Part shown: positions 55,181-63,927 of the stretch, piece after piece
Numbering within the stretch: position 1 is the first letter of the stretch
How the letters are laid out: the number at the start of each line of letters is the position of its first letter
Translations under genes and position numbers: made by a program
Assembly (NCBI RefSeq): GCF_001969815.1
Contig: NZ_MRBK01000006.1
Coordinates: 248,001 to 312,000 of the forward strand
Origin: Bacillus swezeyi
Lineage (GTDB): Bacteria > Bacillota > Bacilli > Bacillales > Bacillaceae
DNA: 64,000 bases
Reading direction: 5' to 3'
Notes under the pieces: model-generated
What the model saw: the letters and a program-made list of their open reading frames with translations, nothing else
What the model was told of the DNA's origin: nothing
Database searches by the model: none

Positions 55181-57058
55181 ATGAAGATATATGAAGCAAA
55201 AACACTAATATCATCAATGGAAGCTCGATCAGATGAATATAAGAAAACGAGAGAACAGTTTGTTAATCTGAAAAAAGCTTTTCAAGGGATGGCAGACTTG
55301 GGGAATGATTTTCAGGGAGAAGGCGCTGACAACATCAAGAACTTTTATAAAGAACATGCCAGGAATGTTGATGAGTGGCTTGATATGATTGATATGCAGA
55401 TTGCGTTCTTAGCTAGCATTGCAGCAGCGTTAGAAGAAGCCGATCTATCAGGCAGCACATTCGTCGATATTTCTTTTTTGGAAAACGAATTAGAGATTGC
55501 TTATAAAAAGTCTAATGCAGTGGTGGCCGAACAAAAGCAAGCACTGAAAACGATCTTAGAGGACATTAAAGATATCGTTGCATTAGAAGTTTTTTCAACT
55601 GCCGACTTCAAACAGCATATCAGCGATTCAAAAGTAAAGCGGGAAAACACGGTTGACAAAGTGAATGAAATGGATTTTAAATTAAAAAAAGAATACGAGA
55701 AATCCGAAGAGAACCAGGACTACATCGAAGCAAGAAGCAGGGCGCTGATAGATGCAACAGGAAAAGGGAAGAACGCTACACCGGTTCATTTCAATGCAAA
55801 AGCATATTATGATACTAAAGTGTTCAAGCAAAGAGATAAAATACATAAGAAGACGCAAGAATATCTTACAATAAAAAAAGAAGAAGCTGAACAGCATAGG
55901 ATTAAAGAGTTGAAAGAAAAGCTCGCAAAGGTGTCTGATCCTGATGAATATCTTGAAATTGCAAAAGAAATAGGATATGACAATTTAAGTCCAGATCAGA
56001 AACAATATGTACTGCAGCTCGAGCAGTTCAAGCAGCAAGAGGATATTGTAAAAGGAATAGGCGTGGGGCTGAAAGACGTTGCAGTCGATACTGCTACAGG
56101 CATTTGGGACACAGTAACCCACCCTATAGAAACACTTGAGGGCATTGGTCATACCATTATGCATCCTGTAGACACATTCAATGTGATGAAAAAAGGGATC
56201 GAAGAGTCTTATGAGCGAGATGTGGTTAATGGCGATTCCTACAGCAGAAGCAGATGGTTTACATATGCTATCGGGATGGTCGGCACATCGATAGTAGGCA
56301 CAAAAGGTGCAGATAAAGTAAGCAAAGTATCAAAAGCTGGGAAAGTCGGACAGGCAACAGCCAAAGCGAATAAAGCTTCTAAAAAAGTAGCGGGCAAAAC
56401 AGTTAAAGCATCGAAAGAAGCTGTGGAAAAAAGCGTTGCATCTTTCAAGAAATCGATGCAAAGGGTCGCTTCAAAAATAAAAGGAATTCAAATACATAAC
56501 CCTTTTGAGCCACAAGTTCAGTTGGCTGGTGGGGGAAAAGTTCCTTATCATGCTATTGATGGTGAAAATTTTAAAAAGACGCTTATTCAGCGTATTGAGA
56601 AAGTTTTCGGGGATGAGAAAGGTGCTATATTTGATTCTGACTTAATAAAAAAATATATTAGAGATATAGAAGGACGTACAGGGAGAGAGTTACCTAAAAA
56701 TCAAATCGAAAAGTTGAAGGAGGCATTGAGAAATAAGAGGTACCAAAAATTAACTCCTTCTGAAACCAGAAAACATCGACGAACATTCAACAAAGTTAAA
56801 GATAAATTGATTGAGGAGTGGGAGAGAAAAACCGGTCAGAAATGGCCGACGTACTCAAAAGACGTAATTTCGGAGAAGACAGGAGAGCCAGTTAGAAGAA
56901 AAGGTGATAAGTATGATGCACACCATATAATTGAAAACAGCTTTCGTGGAGAACATGAGTGGTGGAATATACATCCTGCTAAATTTCCAAATGAACATCA
57001 ATCTGGTATCCATGGTACAGGATCACCTGCGAATAAATTATTTAAAGGGGGTAAATAA
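55181..57058 (+). CDS. LXG-domain toxin with HNH nuclease tip (YobL/YxiD-like)
   Basis: 625 residues. The LXG domain (1-230, MKIYEAKTLISSMEARSDEY) is followed by a helical pretoxin segment with EIAKEIGYDNLSPDQ near 265, shared with the toxin at 6321, and by VNGDSYSRSRWFTYAIGMVG near 350. The tip (about 530-625) has YDAHHIIENSFRGEHEWWNI, HPAKFPNEHQ and GIHGTGSPANKLF, an HNH nuclease of the YobL/YxiD type. It should be exported by the Yuk type VII system. ATG 55181 follows GGAAAGGG; the frame opens at 55163. Unlike the first locus, no ywqH/ywqI-type helpers precede it. Confidence 0.9.
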   Translation: MKIYEAKTLISSMEARSDEYKKTREQFVNLKKAFQGMADLGNDFQGEGADNIKNFYKEHARNVDEWLDMIDMQIAFLASIAAALEEADLSGSTFVDISFLENELEIAYKKSNAVVAEQKQALKTILEDIKDIVALEVFSTADFKQHISDSKVKRENTVDKVNEMDFKLKKEYEKSEENQDYIEARSRALIDATGKGKNATPVHFNAKAYYDTKVFKQRDKIHKKTQEYLTIKKEEAEQHRIKELKEKLAKVSDPDEYLEIAKEIGYDNLSPDQKQYVLQLEQFKQQEDIVKGIGVGLKDVAVDTATGIWDTVTHPIETLEGIGHTIMHPVDTFNVMKKGIEESYERDVVNGDSYSRSRWFTYAIGMVGTSIVGTKGADKVSKVSKAGKVGQATAKANKASKKVAGKTVKASKEAVEKSVASFKKSMQRVASKIKGIQIHNPFEPQVQLAGGGKVPYHAIDGENFKKTLIQRIEKVFGDEKGAIFDSDLIKKYIRDIEGRTGRELPKNQIEKLKEALRNKRYQKLTPSETRKHRRTFNKVKDKLIEEWERKTGQKWPTYSKDVISEKTGEPVRRKGDKYDAHHIIENSFRGEHEWWNIHPAKFPNEHQSGIHGTGSPANKLFKGGK

Positions 57059-57059
57059 A

Positions 57060-57494
57060 ATGAAATACGATTTTATTAAAGATTTTCAAGAAAATCAATT
57101 TTATCCGGTAAGTGAGGATGAAATTCAAGATCTAGAAGAAACATTGGGATTAAAGTTGCCTTTTGAATTACGGAAGTTTCTATTGGAAGTTGGGTATGGT
57201 TTTCTAAAAAGATCAGAATATAATATCAATCGGATCATGGGGCCATCTTCAATACGAGACGCAAGATTGAAAACTAATGATTTTGAATTTTATCCTGACA
57301 TCGAAGTATACGAGGATCTTGAAGAAGATAAATTAATATTTTTTGAGGCGAATGAAAGTGCGCTATTATTAATTGAATTGAGCGAAGAGCAAAATAATCC
57401 AATTTATTATGATGATATAAAGATAGCAGATTCATTGGAAGAATTTCTAATTAAAATTATGGATGACGACAAATATTATATTGACTTAGCCTAA
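57060..57494 (+). CDS. SUKH immunity protein for the LXG toxin
   Basis: 144 residues: PVSEDEIQDLEETLGLKLPF then ELRKFLLEVGYG, the SMI1/KNR4 opening, a strand-rich middle and a last helix DSLEEFLIKIMDDD. Its start ATG 57060 overlaps the toxin's final codons region by spacing of one base, and the ribosome site AAAGGGGG is within the toxin gene. It is the cognate immunity gene by position. A terminator follows at 57600. Confidence 0.9.
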   Translation: MKYDFIKDFQENQFYPVSEDEIQDLEETLGLKLPFELRKFLLEVGYGFLKRSEYNINRIMGPSSIRDARLKTNDFEFYPDIEVYEDLEEDKLIFFEANESALLLIELSEEQNNPIYYDDIKIADSLEEFLIKIMDDDKYYIDLA

Positions 57495-57599
57495 CGAAAA
57501 AAGCAGAGAATAAACTTTTGATAGCTATTATCTTTTTATGGTTTCCGTGGAACAAACCTTTTTAAAAATAGTGGATTAAATTTCTTTCTTTTTAGAGTT

Positions 57600-57632
57600 A
57601 CCTTGATCGGCATCGCCTTTCAAGGTTTTTTG
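57600..57632 (+). terminator. terminator of the second LXG-immunity pair
   Basis: accttga/tcaaggt stem followed by six T. Confidence 0.75.
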
Positions 57633-57636
57633 TTTG

Positions 57637-58028
57637 AATCCGAGAAAAATCCGACAAAAAGGGGGATAAAATGTGGGCAAACCCAAAATTAAGAGAATCA
57701 ATAAAAGACAGGTTACGTCCCCCTGGAGGATTGCAAGAGTGGCACTTAGTTTCTCGTACGGATACTTTTAAATACTGGGGGCGTGACAGCAGAACAAATC
57801 AAAGAAATGCGAACCTTGATTAGTGAAACAAAATTTGTAAATCCAACTGGAAAACATGGTGGAAAAGGATCAACAAAAGCACATAACGAGCTCTTACAAA
57901 TAATTGATACATCTAAAGACTACAACATGTTTAAAAGGCGATTGCAAAACTGGGCTGATTATCGTTTTGAGGGTGGCTCTGATGCATTACTTGATGGATT
58001 AAAACCAACATGGGAGGTAGTTTGTTTT
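57637..58028 (+). pseudogene. displaced toxin tip, frameshifted
   Basis: From the repeat at 57637 the frame reads KKGDKMWANPKLRESIKDRL, then LRPPGGLQEWHLVSRTDTFK. At a run of five G (57777-57781) one extra base shifts the frame, which continues VTAEQIKEMRTLISETKFVN, GKHGGKGSTKAHNELLQIID and NWADYRFEGGSDALLDGLKP. This is the C-terminal domain of a polymorphic toxin with no LXG start, a spare tip. The last stop is missing, so the frame runs straight into the Imm22-type gene. Confidence 0.7.
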
Positions 58029-58417
58029 ATGCAAAAAGAAGAATTTGTATCACTTTGGGTAGGTAATATCAATTCCCCAGATGAATTAGATAAGATTCTT
58101 AAAACTTCTTATACTGAAGATGGTGATTTCATTCCTTCAATATTTGCTCGTAGCTTTGATATGAAAGATACGACGATGCTGTTCGTGAAGCAGATTTTTA
58201 TGAAGAGCCTAGTAACTCATTAAGTCGACTATTAGAAGGTTTCTCCTACGATGATGTGATTATCCCAGAATTCATATCAATGTACGGAGGAGACGTTTTG
58301 ACTAAAAATTACAACGCAGTTGTTCTCTTATATAATTTCAGCTATGAAGGTACCAAAAAGATGATATCCATTAATGATACCGAGTTTGAATTTTTAGGTT
58401 CAGCTAAATATATGTAA
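58029..58417 (+). pseudogene. Imm22-like immunity gene with a one-base deletion
   Basis: ATG 58029 with GGAGGTAG upstream opens MQKEEFVSLWVGNINSPDEL and FIPSIFARSFDMKD. Near 58168 one base is missing; restored, the frame continues DDAVREADFYEEPSNSLSRL, LLEGFSYDDVIIPEFIS and ends FEFLGSAKYM at 58417. About 130 residues in all, resembling immunity protein 22. It is the immunity partner of the toxin tip just upstream, and both are broken. Confidence 0.7.
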
Positions 58418-58485
58418 CAAAAGCATATTTAAGCTTTAGTCGGCTTTACCTCTCAGTTTTTCACAATAACCATAAAGAAAGAAGT

Positions 58486-58588
58486 GGGCACAGGAACTCG
58501 ACAAGGGAAGAAACGTTGAGGTTCAAATAAAGCCCGTTTATAAAGGAGATTCACAAAGGCCGACAAGATTATTGAGGTGATGGTAGTT
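58486..58588 (+). pseudogene. fragment of a second toxin tip (endonuclease NS_2 type)
   Basis: The frame reads AQELDKGRNVEVQIKPVYKG followed by DSQRP and, after a one-base shift, DKIIEV. This is the end of a DNA/RNA non-specific endonuclease toxin of the YeeF/YqcG kind (IKPVYKGxSxRP motif). Only about 32 residues remain. The YobK-like immunity gene starts at its end. Confidence 0.65.
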
Positions 58589-59017
58589 ATGAATGAGCAA
58601 ATCTCAAAGATGATAAATGATTATATAGAAAAAGGCGATTTTGTCGGAGCAGTAGCCGATGAAGATATCACAAAGGCTGAAAACAAATTAGGATGCAAAT
58701 TTCCACAAGAATATAAAGAATTTATTTTTATTAAATCTTATGTTTCTGGAGGTATATGTGGGGTTGAAGTTTTAGGTGTGGAAGGAAATGAATATGCTTC
58801 AGTGGTTGATGCTACAGAAAGATTTAGAAAATTTGGTTTACCTGAGAAATACTTAGTTATTGAAAATGTAGATGAATTTGTCTACTGCCTAAATACAGAA
58901 GCAGATCATAGTGTCATAAGGTGGGACGACATAAGCAAAAATGAAATTAAAAGATATTCAAGTTTTGATGAATATTTACAAGATAGCTTCCAAGAAGCAA
59001 TAGACAACTGGGAGTAG
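58589..59017 (+). CDS. YobK-like SUKH immunity protein
   Basis: 142 residues: DEDITKAENKLGCKFPQEYK, SGGICGVEVLGVEGNEYASV, ENVDEFVYCLNTE and a final SFDEYLQDSFQEAIDNWE. It follows B. subtilis YobK closely in layout (as I recall it), the inhibitor of the YobL toxin. Start ATG 58589 follows GAGGTGATGG; GTG 58577 is in frame but lies in the toxin fragment. It has lost its toxin but is intact, so it may act as an orphan immunity gene against non-self strains. Confidence 0.85.
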   Translation: MNEQISKMINDYIEKGDFVGAVADEDITKAENKLGCKFPQEYKEFIFIKSYVSGGICGVEVLGVEGNEYASVVDATERFRKFGLPEKYLVIENVDEFVYCLNTEADHSVIRWDDISKNEIKRYSSFDEYLQDSFQEAIDNWE

Positions 59018-59028
59018 ACATATGTAAA

Positions 59029-59439
59029 ATGAATTATTCAAAAGTGGAAAAATTCATAAAAGAAAATGCCGGAGAAAAAGATTTCACAGATGGAATTGAC
59101 GAAGAGAAAATTTCAAAAATAGAACAGAACCTTCAAGTTTCTATTCCTGAGAGTTATAAGTGGTTTTTAAGAAACTATGGTTCAGGTGGTTCTTTTGGCA
59201 TCGAAATATTAGGTCATGGACTTGTATCTCCTAAAGTCGTAGAGTTTACAAAAGACTATAGGGAACTCTATGATTTACCAGATCATATTGTCGTTATCGT
59301 TGATGTGGATGCATTCGCCTATTGTCTAGATACACAAAAAATGGATAGTGGAGAATGTCCTGTAGTTACATGGATTTATCAAAGTGGTTATGATCATCAA
59401 AAGGCTTCAAAAGGTATACGAAAAGATTATGGAGGTTAA
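59029..59439 (+). pseudogene. second YobK-like SUKH gene, 3' end replaced
   Basis: 136 codons. Residues 1-115 (MNYSKVEKFIKENAGEKDFT, SIPESYKWFLRNYGSGGSFG, FAYCLDTQKMDSGECPVVTW) match the YobK pattern even better than the gene before it. After TW the sequence changes to IYQSGYDHQKASKGIRKDYG, unlike the family, and stops, so the last 35-40 residues are lost. The break joins it to the toxin tip at 59420. No ribosome site is obvious; it starts 11 bp after the previous stop. Confidence 0.75.
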
Positions 59440-59596
59440 AGGATTCCGTACTAAGACAGAAGCAAAAGATTGGTTAAAGGAGAAAGGATTGACACCTCAT
59501 CATTTAGATGATGTTACAATTCAACTTGTACCAACCGATCTTCATGGTAATATCCCACACATCGGTTCTGCATCCGATCTAAGAGGAGGTCATTAA
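59420..59596 (+). pseudogene. displaced HNH toxin tip
   Basis: In the frame starting near 59384, the readable part is VKGFRTKTEAKDWLKEKGLT, PHHLDDVTIQLVPTDLHGNI and PHIGSASDLRGGH. This is the LHH/HNH nuclease end of an LXG-type toxin (PHH ... QLVP.DLH ... H). It has no export domain and begins at the recombination junction with the truncated immunity gene. Confidence 0.75.
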
Positions 59597-59618
59597 AATA
59601 AAAAGTATTGAGCAAAAA

Positions 59619-60113
59619 ATGAGTCAATTTAAAATTAAGTCATATGTTCAAAAAGTACATGATGAAAATGAAGTAGAGGAAATTGAAAAGTCCTTAAGTA
59701 TTGATTTATCAGGTGATTATAAAGAATTCCTCTTAAAATATGGAGAGTGCATGATCATGGAAGATGATCTAGTCTTTCCGGTATTAGAAGACACTCCACT
59801 TACTGATGAAGGCCACTTACCTTTAGGTTTTTTTTACGGGCTAGAGAAAAACAGATACGATATTAGGAACGTTAGAGATATTTATTTTGATCAGATGCCT
59901 GAATGGGTTCTTCCTATTGCTGATGCTGAAGGAGGCGATCAAATTTGTATAGCAGTGAAAGGGGAGAAAAAAGGGAAAATATATTTTGGGGATCATGAAC
60001 TTAGAGACAGACAACAAGACCTTTTCTTAATTGCCGGTTCTTTTAATGATTTTATTCAAAGTCTGTTTGTTAAAGAGACACCAAAAAAGGATAAAAATAA
60101 TGGGATAACTTGA
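59619..60113 (+). CDS. SUKH (SMI1/KNR4) immunity protein for the HNH tip
   Basis: 164 residues: VEEIEKSLSIDLSGDYKEFL, LKYGECMIMEDDLVFPVLED, WVLPIADAEGGDQICIAVKG and GSFNDFIQSLF, the larger SUKH form with the DAEGGDQI strand turn. It lies 22 bp after the HNH tip, and is its likely antidote. AGGAGGT (59583-59589) is 29 bases from ATG 59619, so an earlier non-ATG start around 59600 is possible. The sequence is intact. Confidence 0.85.
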   Translation: MSQFKIKSYVQKVHDENEVEEIEKSLSIDLSGDYKEFLLKYGECMIMEDDLVFPVLEDTPLTDEGHLPLGFFYGLEKNRYDIRNVRDIYFDQMPEWVLPIADAEGGDQICIAVKGEKKGKIYFGDHELRDRQQDLFLIAGSFNDFIQSLFVKETPKKDKNNGIT

Positions 60114-60278
60114 TGAAGACTTATTAAATGATTAAGGGTGAAAATAGATAATAGTGAAGTCTTACTAAATAATTGTACCTTTGTCCAGTTATACTTTGGG
60201 ATAACCAAGATGGGATAGTCGAACTTGTAGCAATTTTCTTGAGTGAAGAGCTTGAGGGGACTAAAGAATAATTATAAC

Positions 60279-60309
60279 AACCTCATCCTTTTAGGATGGG
60301 GTTTTGCTT
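60279..60309 (+). terminator. terminator after the immunity array
   Basis: aacctcatcc/ggatggggtt with a four-base loop and tttt. The 165 bp before it, after the SUKH stop, show no gene. Confidence 0.8.
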
Positions 60310-60393
60310 TTTGGAAAAGTAATCAAATCAATTGTTAAAGATTAAAAAGTCCTATAAACTATAAGTAAATAATGGTTTTAGGAGATGGGGAGC

Positions 60394-60906
60394 GTGTTCA
60401 ATGAAAGAGAGGCACTTCGATTAAGACTTGAGCAGCTCAAAGATGCTGAGATTAATGTCATGCGTGAACTTCGAAACGAGCGTAATGAGATTTACGCAAA
60501 ATTGCGTGAACTAGACAATCAAAATGATTCGTCAATTACGAATAAAAAATCATTAATTGAGCTGGTCAGTGACACTGCAAAGACTTTTGAAAGTAAGAAG
60601 TCGAAAGAAGCTTTAGCTTCATCATATGATTCTCCCCCTCGACCAATAAGAAAGCTAAAACTTGGCTCAAAAGCTTATAAGCATCGTGAAGTTGCATTAA
60701 AGATTTTACAGAGACATAAAGGTGAAATAAGAGGCTATGAGCTTTAAAAAGAAATTGAAAAAGAAACAGGGATACCAATAATCAACATGACAACTTTTAT
60801 GCAGGGATTGATGAAATTTCATCCTGAAGTTGAAAAAATATACCGTAGTCGTTATGTTCTCAGAAAAATTAAAACAAATGCTATAAATGAAAGTCCTTCT
60901 GAATAA
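60394..60906 (+). pseudogene. Rok-like nucleoid silencer interrupted by one stop codon
   Basis: GTG 60394 follows AGGAG. The N-terminal oligomerisation helix FNEREALRLRLEQLKDAEIN and NERNEIYAKLRELDNQ matches B. subtilis Rok closely. After a shorter linker the winged-helix domain begins (KHREVALKILQRHKGEIRGY), then TAA at 60745-60747 stops it. The same frame continues KEIEKETGIPIINMTTFMQG and FHPEVEKIYRSRYVLRKI to TAA 60904. Rok has Gln at this point, so CAA to TAA explains it. The 117-residue product keeps oligomerisation but lacks DNA binding. Intact Rok silences AT-rich foreign DNA and comK. Confidence 0.88.
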
Positions 60907-60917
60907 GGGCTTTTTTA
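60889..60917 (+). terminator. terminator of the rok-like gene
   Basis: aaagtcctt/aagggcttt around the original stop codon, followed by six T. Confidence 0.8.
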
Positions 60918-60983
60918 TTTGGAAAATGTTTTGTTGATATATAATAAGTGGGAACATACATTCGATTTAAAGGTGATGGGAAG

Positions 60984-61049
60984 ATGAAACTCAGACGAAC
61001 TGACAAAAGCTATCCACGAATGAAGAGAGACAAGGATGAAGAAAATTGA
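60984..61049 (+). CDS. 21-residue basic small ORF
   Basis: ATG 60984 follows AGGTGATGGG and reads MKLRRTDKSYPRMKRDKDEE, ending at 61049. It overlaps the next gene's start by 14 bases, which suggests translational coupling. Unknown function; it may be a broken YolD-type head, which often begins with a similar basic stretch. Confidence 0.4.
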   Translation: MKLRRTDKSYPRMKRDKDEEN

Positions 61050-61245
61050 ATCAGATAAAAGCACAGAGCTTGTTGAGTATTATGAGTCTAATTTAAAGAA
61101 GCTTTTTTCAATAAGAAAACAACTCAAAGACTATTTGAAACAGGAAAACACAAAAATTCAAGAAGTTGTCGTATGTGATGACATGTTTGTAGAGTATCCT
61201 TATTACATAAGAACTAAGAAGGGGGGCGAGGTTTTGGAAAGCTGA
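61036..61245 (+). CDS. small hypothetical protein
   Basis: 69 residues, helical (STELVEYYESNLKKLFSIRK) with a C-terminal strand part (VVVCDDMFVEYPYYIRTKKG). AAGGATG overlaps the start. Family unknown; small proteins like this accompany prophage-type loci in Bacillus. Confidence 0.5.
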   Translation: MKKIESDKSTELVEYYESNLKKLFSIRKQLKDYLKQENTKIQEVVVCDDMFVEYPYYIRTKKGGEVLES

Positions 61246-61431
61246 TTTTGCTTTAAAACTTCATATGAAAAGAAAGCTGGAAGAATTATGAGTAAGAGTT
61301 GATCCCTTGCTTACCTTAATATTTCTTTAACTATTCCTTTTCAACATTGACCCAGAAACCAAAAATAGGATATGCTGATGAAATAGAGATTGTAAAAATG
61401 AGGGATTTTTGTGAGGGGGATTTTTGGGGAA

Positions 61432-62685
61432 ATGAATAGTGATACCACTGTGTGGCAAAGAAACTTCACCTTTCTTTTTGGCTCTAAGATGGTGAAAATA
61501 ACCGCAGACAGCTTTGCTTTTACTTCTATTTTGTGGTTTCTCATTTTAGAAGGAAAAGGGGCTGTCGGAACAGGTATGTTAATAGCTGTCACCCTTCTTC
61601 CACAAGCTTTGATAGCACCGTTGATCTCGCCTTTAATGAAGACAAAAACTTTGAAGTTCTGGATGTTCTCCGCAGACCTGACAAGAGCTTCACTAATGTT
61701 GATCATTCCAATTTTTTATTTTAACGGATTTTCTCCATTATGGTTTATCATTTCATTAATGCTGCTACATTCGGCAACGGGGGCTTCTTATGATCCTGCG
61801 TCTGTCTCCTTGATTCCGCAAATCATTAAGAGGGATCTTATTCAAAAAGCAAACGCCACCATAGAATCTTCAGCCCAAATTGTAAAATTGACCTCACTAA
61901 TGATTTGCGGCATATTAATTGCCGTAATTGGAGCGGCTTATACAATGCTTATCACATTTCCATTTTACATCGTTTCAGCCTGTTTAGTTCTCTTTATTAA
62001 ATACAGCTTAAAAGATGACAGTTCTCAGGAATCGAAACCAAAAGGTACATATTTGAAAAAGCTAAAAAGAGGCTTCATACTTGTTCGAAATCATCATATT
62101 TTGCTTCCATTAGCTGTATACTGTATTTTTTTGAATCTAGGATCTGCTCCTTGGGAGGCGCTTTCGGCGATCTATCTTTCAGAAGATTTAGGCGGCGGAT
62201 CAGTCATTCATTCTTTTATAAGAGTTGCAACAGCATCAGGAGCCTTTTTAATGGGGGTTATCTTAACGAAAGTAAGGGTGAACCGATATGGGCTATTGTT
62301 TGTCACCGCCGGAATTGTAGAAGGAACTGCATTTTTCATTACAGGTATGAATTCACTATTGCTATTACTTCTTCTCGCAGCATTTGTTTTGGGTTCAACA
62401 ATCAGTGCTATAAATGTACCTGAACATACCATTATTCAAACCTCAGTTGCAGATGAAGATCAGCCCCAAGTATTTGCTGTTATTAGAATGATTTCCCATG
62501 TGATGGTTCCATTAGGAGCTTTAGTCAGCGGATATGCGGCTGCTGCTTTTGGTGCGGGAAAAGTCATCGCTTTTGGCGGACTGATTGAAATTCTTGCTGG
62601 TATTGCTATTTTAACCTTTTCGAAACTGAGCAAAACCAAACGCTCAGACTTGCTAAGAGGTAAAGAGGAGAGTTTTAAAATGTAA
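61432..62685 (+). CDS. MFS exporter
   Basis: 417 residues with 12 membrane segments: NFTFLFGSKMVKITADSFAF near the start, LLPQALIAPLISPLMKT and RASLMLIIPIFYFNG, and INVPEHTIIQTSVADEDQPQ in the second half. It resembles macrolide/multidrug MFS pumps of the MefA/enterobactin-exporter type. ATG 61432 follows GAGGGGGA; a GTG at 61411 would overlap that site. The substrate is unknown. A hydrophilic tail follows the last helix. It sits between the Rok-like gene and rap, without a common operon. Confidence 0.85.
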   Translation: MNSDTTVWQRNFTFLFGSKMVKITADSFAFTSILWFLILEGKGAVGTGMLIAVTLLPQALIAPLISPLMKTKTLKFWMFSADLTRASLMLIIPIFYFNGFSPLWFIISLMLLHSATGASYDPASVSLIPQIIKRDLIQKANATIESSAQIVKLTSLMICGILIAVIGAAYTMLITFPFYIVSACLVLFIKYSLKDDSSQESKPKGTYLKKLKRGFILVRNHHILLPLAVYCIFLNLGSAPWEALSAIYLSEDLGGGSVIHSFIRVATASGAFLMGVILTKVRVNRYGLLFVTAGIVEGTAFFITGMNSLLLLLLLAAFVLGSTISAINVPEHTIIQTSVADEDQPQVFAVIRMISHVMVPLGALVSGYAAAAFGAGKVIAFGGLIEILAGIAILTFSKLSKTKRSDLLRGKEESFKM

Positions 62686-62793
62686 GAAAATGAAAATCAA
62701 CATTTTAAATACTGAATATTTAAAAAATATAGTGCGATTTTCAAGAGTATATTAAAATTATTAGAAAAAATAAAGAAGAAAGGGGTTTTTATT

Positions 62794-63927
62794 TTGGTCG
62801 ATAAAAGTGTAATACCTTATGATCTAGTCGCAACGAAAATGAATTATTGGTATGTTGCCCTTAAAAATAATTGGGTTGATGAAGCCGAAAAAATGAAATC
62901 TGAGGTCAAACAAGAGATAGCTATAATGGAAGAAAATCAGGATGTTCTTATCTATTTTTCATTGTTAGAATTCCGTCATAAATTGATGCTTGACTACCTT
63001 TGTCCAGATGCAGCAAGAGATATAGAGGTTCATTATGAAGAGTTAAGGGAAAAAACTAAGGGTGGAAAAAACTTAAATGGAATGCTCGAATATTATTATT
63101 ATTTCTTCACAGGAATGTACCATTTCAGACAAAAAGAACTGCTTCATGCTTTGGGTTACTATCAGAATGCTGAAAATCAGTTGAATTCATTCGAAAGCGA
63201 TGAAGTTGAGAAGGCTGAATTTTATTTTAAATTGTCAGAAATTTATTACTATATGAAACAAACATATTTTTCAATGTATTACGCTAATCATGCATATAAA
63301 CTTTATTTGAAACAGCCTACATATGGCCAGCGTAGAGTACAATGTCAATTTTTGATGACTGGTAACTGGCTAGATAAAATGAATCCTGAGAAAGCCCTGA
63401 ATCATACTAATAAAGCTCTGACAGATGCAGAGGAGCTGAAAGTAGATTATTTAATCGGTTCTTCACATTTAAATATTGGAATATGTTATAATCAACTTGA
63501 AGAACTTTACAAAGCAGAAAATCATTTTCAAAAGGCTGCAGAACTTTATAAAAATGAAAAGCACAGCTTTTTACCAAAAGCCCTGTTTAACATTTCACAT
63601 GTTAAAGCTAAGCAAGAGAAGTGGATTGAAGCAGAAGATCAGTACTTCAAAGGTAAGGAGTGGGCTCAAAAGTTTGGGGATCAAGAATTCCTTGCAAAGC
63701 TGAAGATGATTTACGGAATGTACTTATCATTTGACCTTGATGCGGTTCGAGAATCCTTTGAGTTCTTCAATAAAAAAGGGATGTTTGCCGACATAGAAGA
63801 ATATGGAGTCATCGTGGCTGAATTTCTACAGGGGAAAGATATGCTACACGATTCACTTGAGTTTTATCGCAGGGTAGTTGAGGCGAGAAGACAAATACAA
63901 AGGAGTGGGATAGTGCATGAAAGCTAA
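62794..63927 (+). CDS. Rap-family response-regulator aspartate phosphatase
   Basis: 377 residues. A three-helix N-terminal domain (VATKMNYWYVALKNNWVDEA) is followed by about seven TPR units (LNIGICYNQLEELYKAENHF, ALFNISHVKAKQEKWIEAED). Rap proteins dephosphorylate Spo0F-P or bind ComA until the matching Phr peptide blocks them. TTG 62794 lies eight bases after GAAAGGGG. It overlaps the phr gene by 11 bases. Which of the Rap proteins it is, and its target, cannot be fixed here. Confidence 0.93.
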   Translation: MVDKSVIPYDLVATKMNYWYVALKNNWVDEAEKMKSEVKQEIAIMEENQDVLIYFSLLEFRHKLMLDYLCPDAARDIEVHYEELREKTKGGKNLNGMLEYYYYFFTGMYHFRQKELLHALGYYQNAENQLNSFESDEVEKAEFYFKLSEIYYYMKQTYFSMYYANHAYKLYLKQPTYGQRRVQCQFLMTGNWLDKMNPEKALNHTNKALTDAEELKVDYLIGSSHLNIGICYNQLEELYKAENHFQKAAELYKNEKHSFLPKALFNISHVKAKQEKWIEAEDQYFKGKEWAQKFGDQEFLAKLKMIYGMYLSFDLDAVRESFEFFNKKGMFADIEEYGVIVAEFLQGKDMLHDSLEFYRRVVEARRQIQRSGIVHES

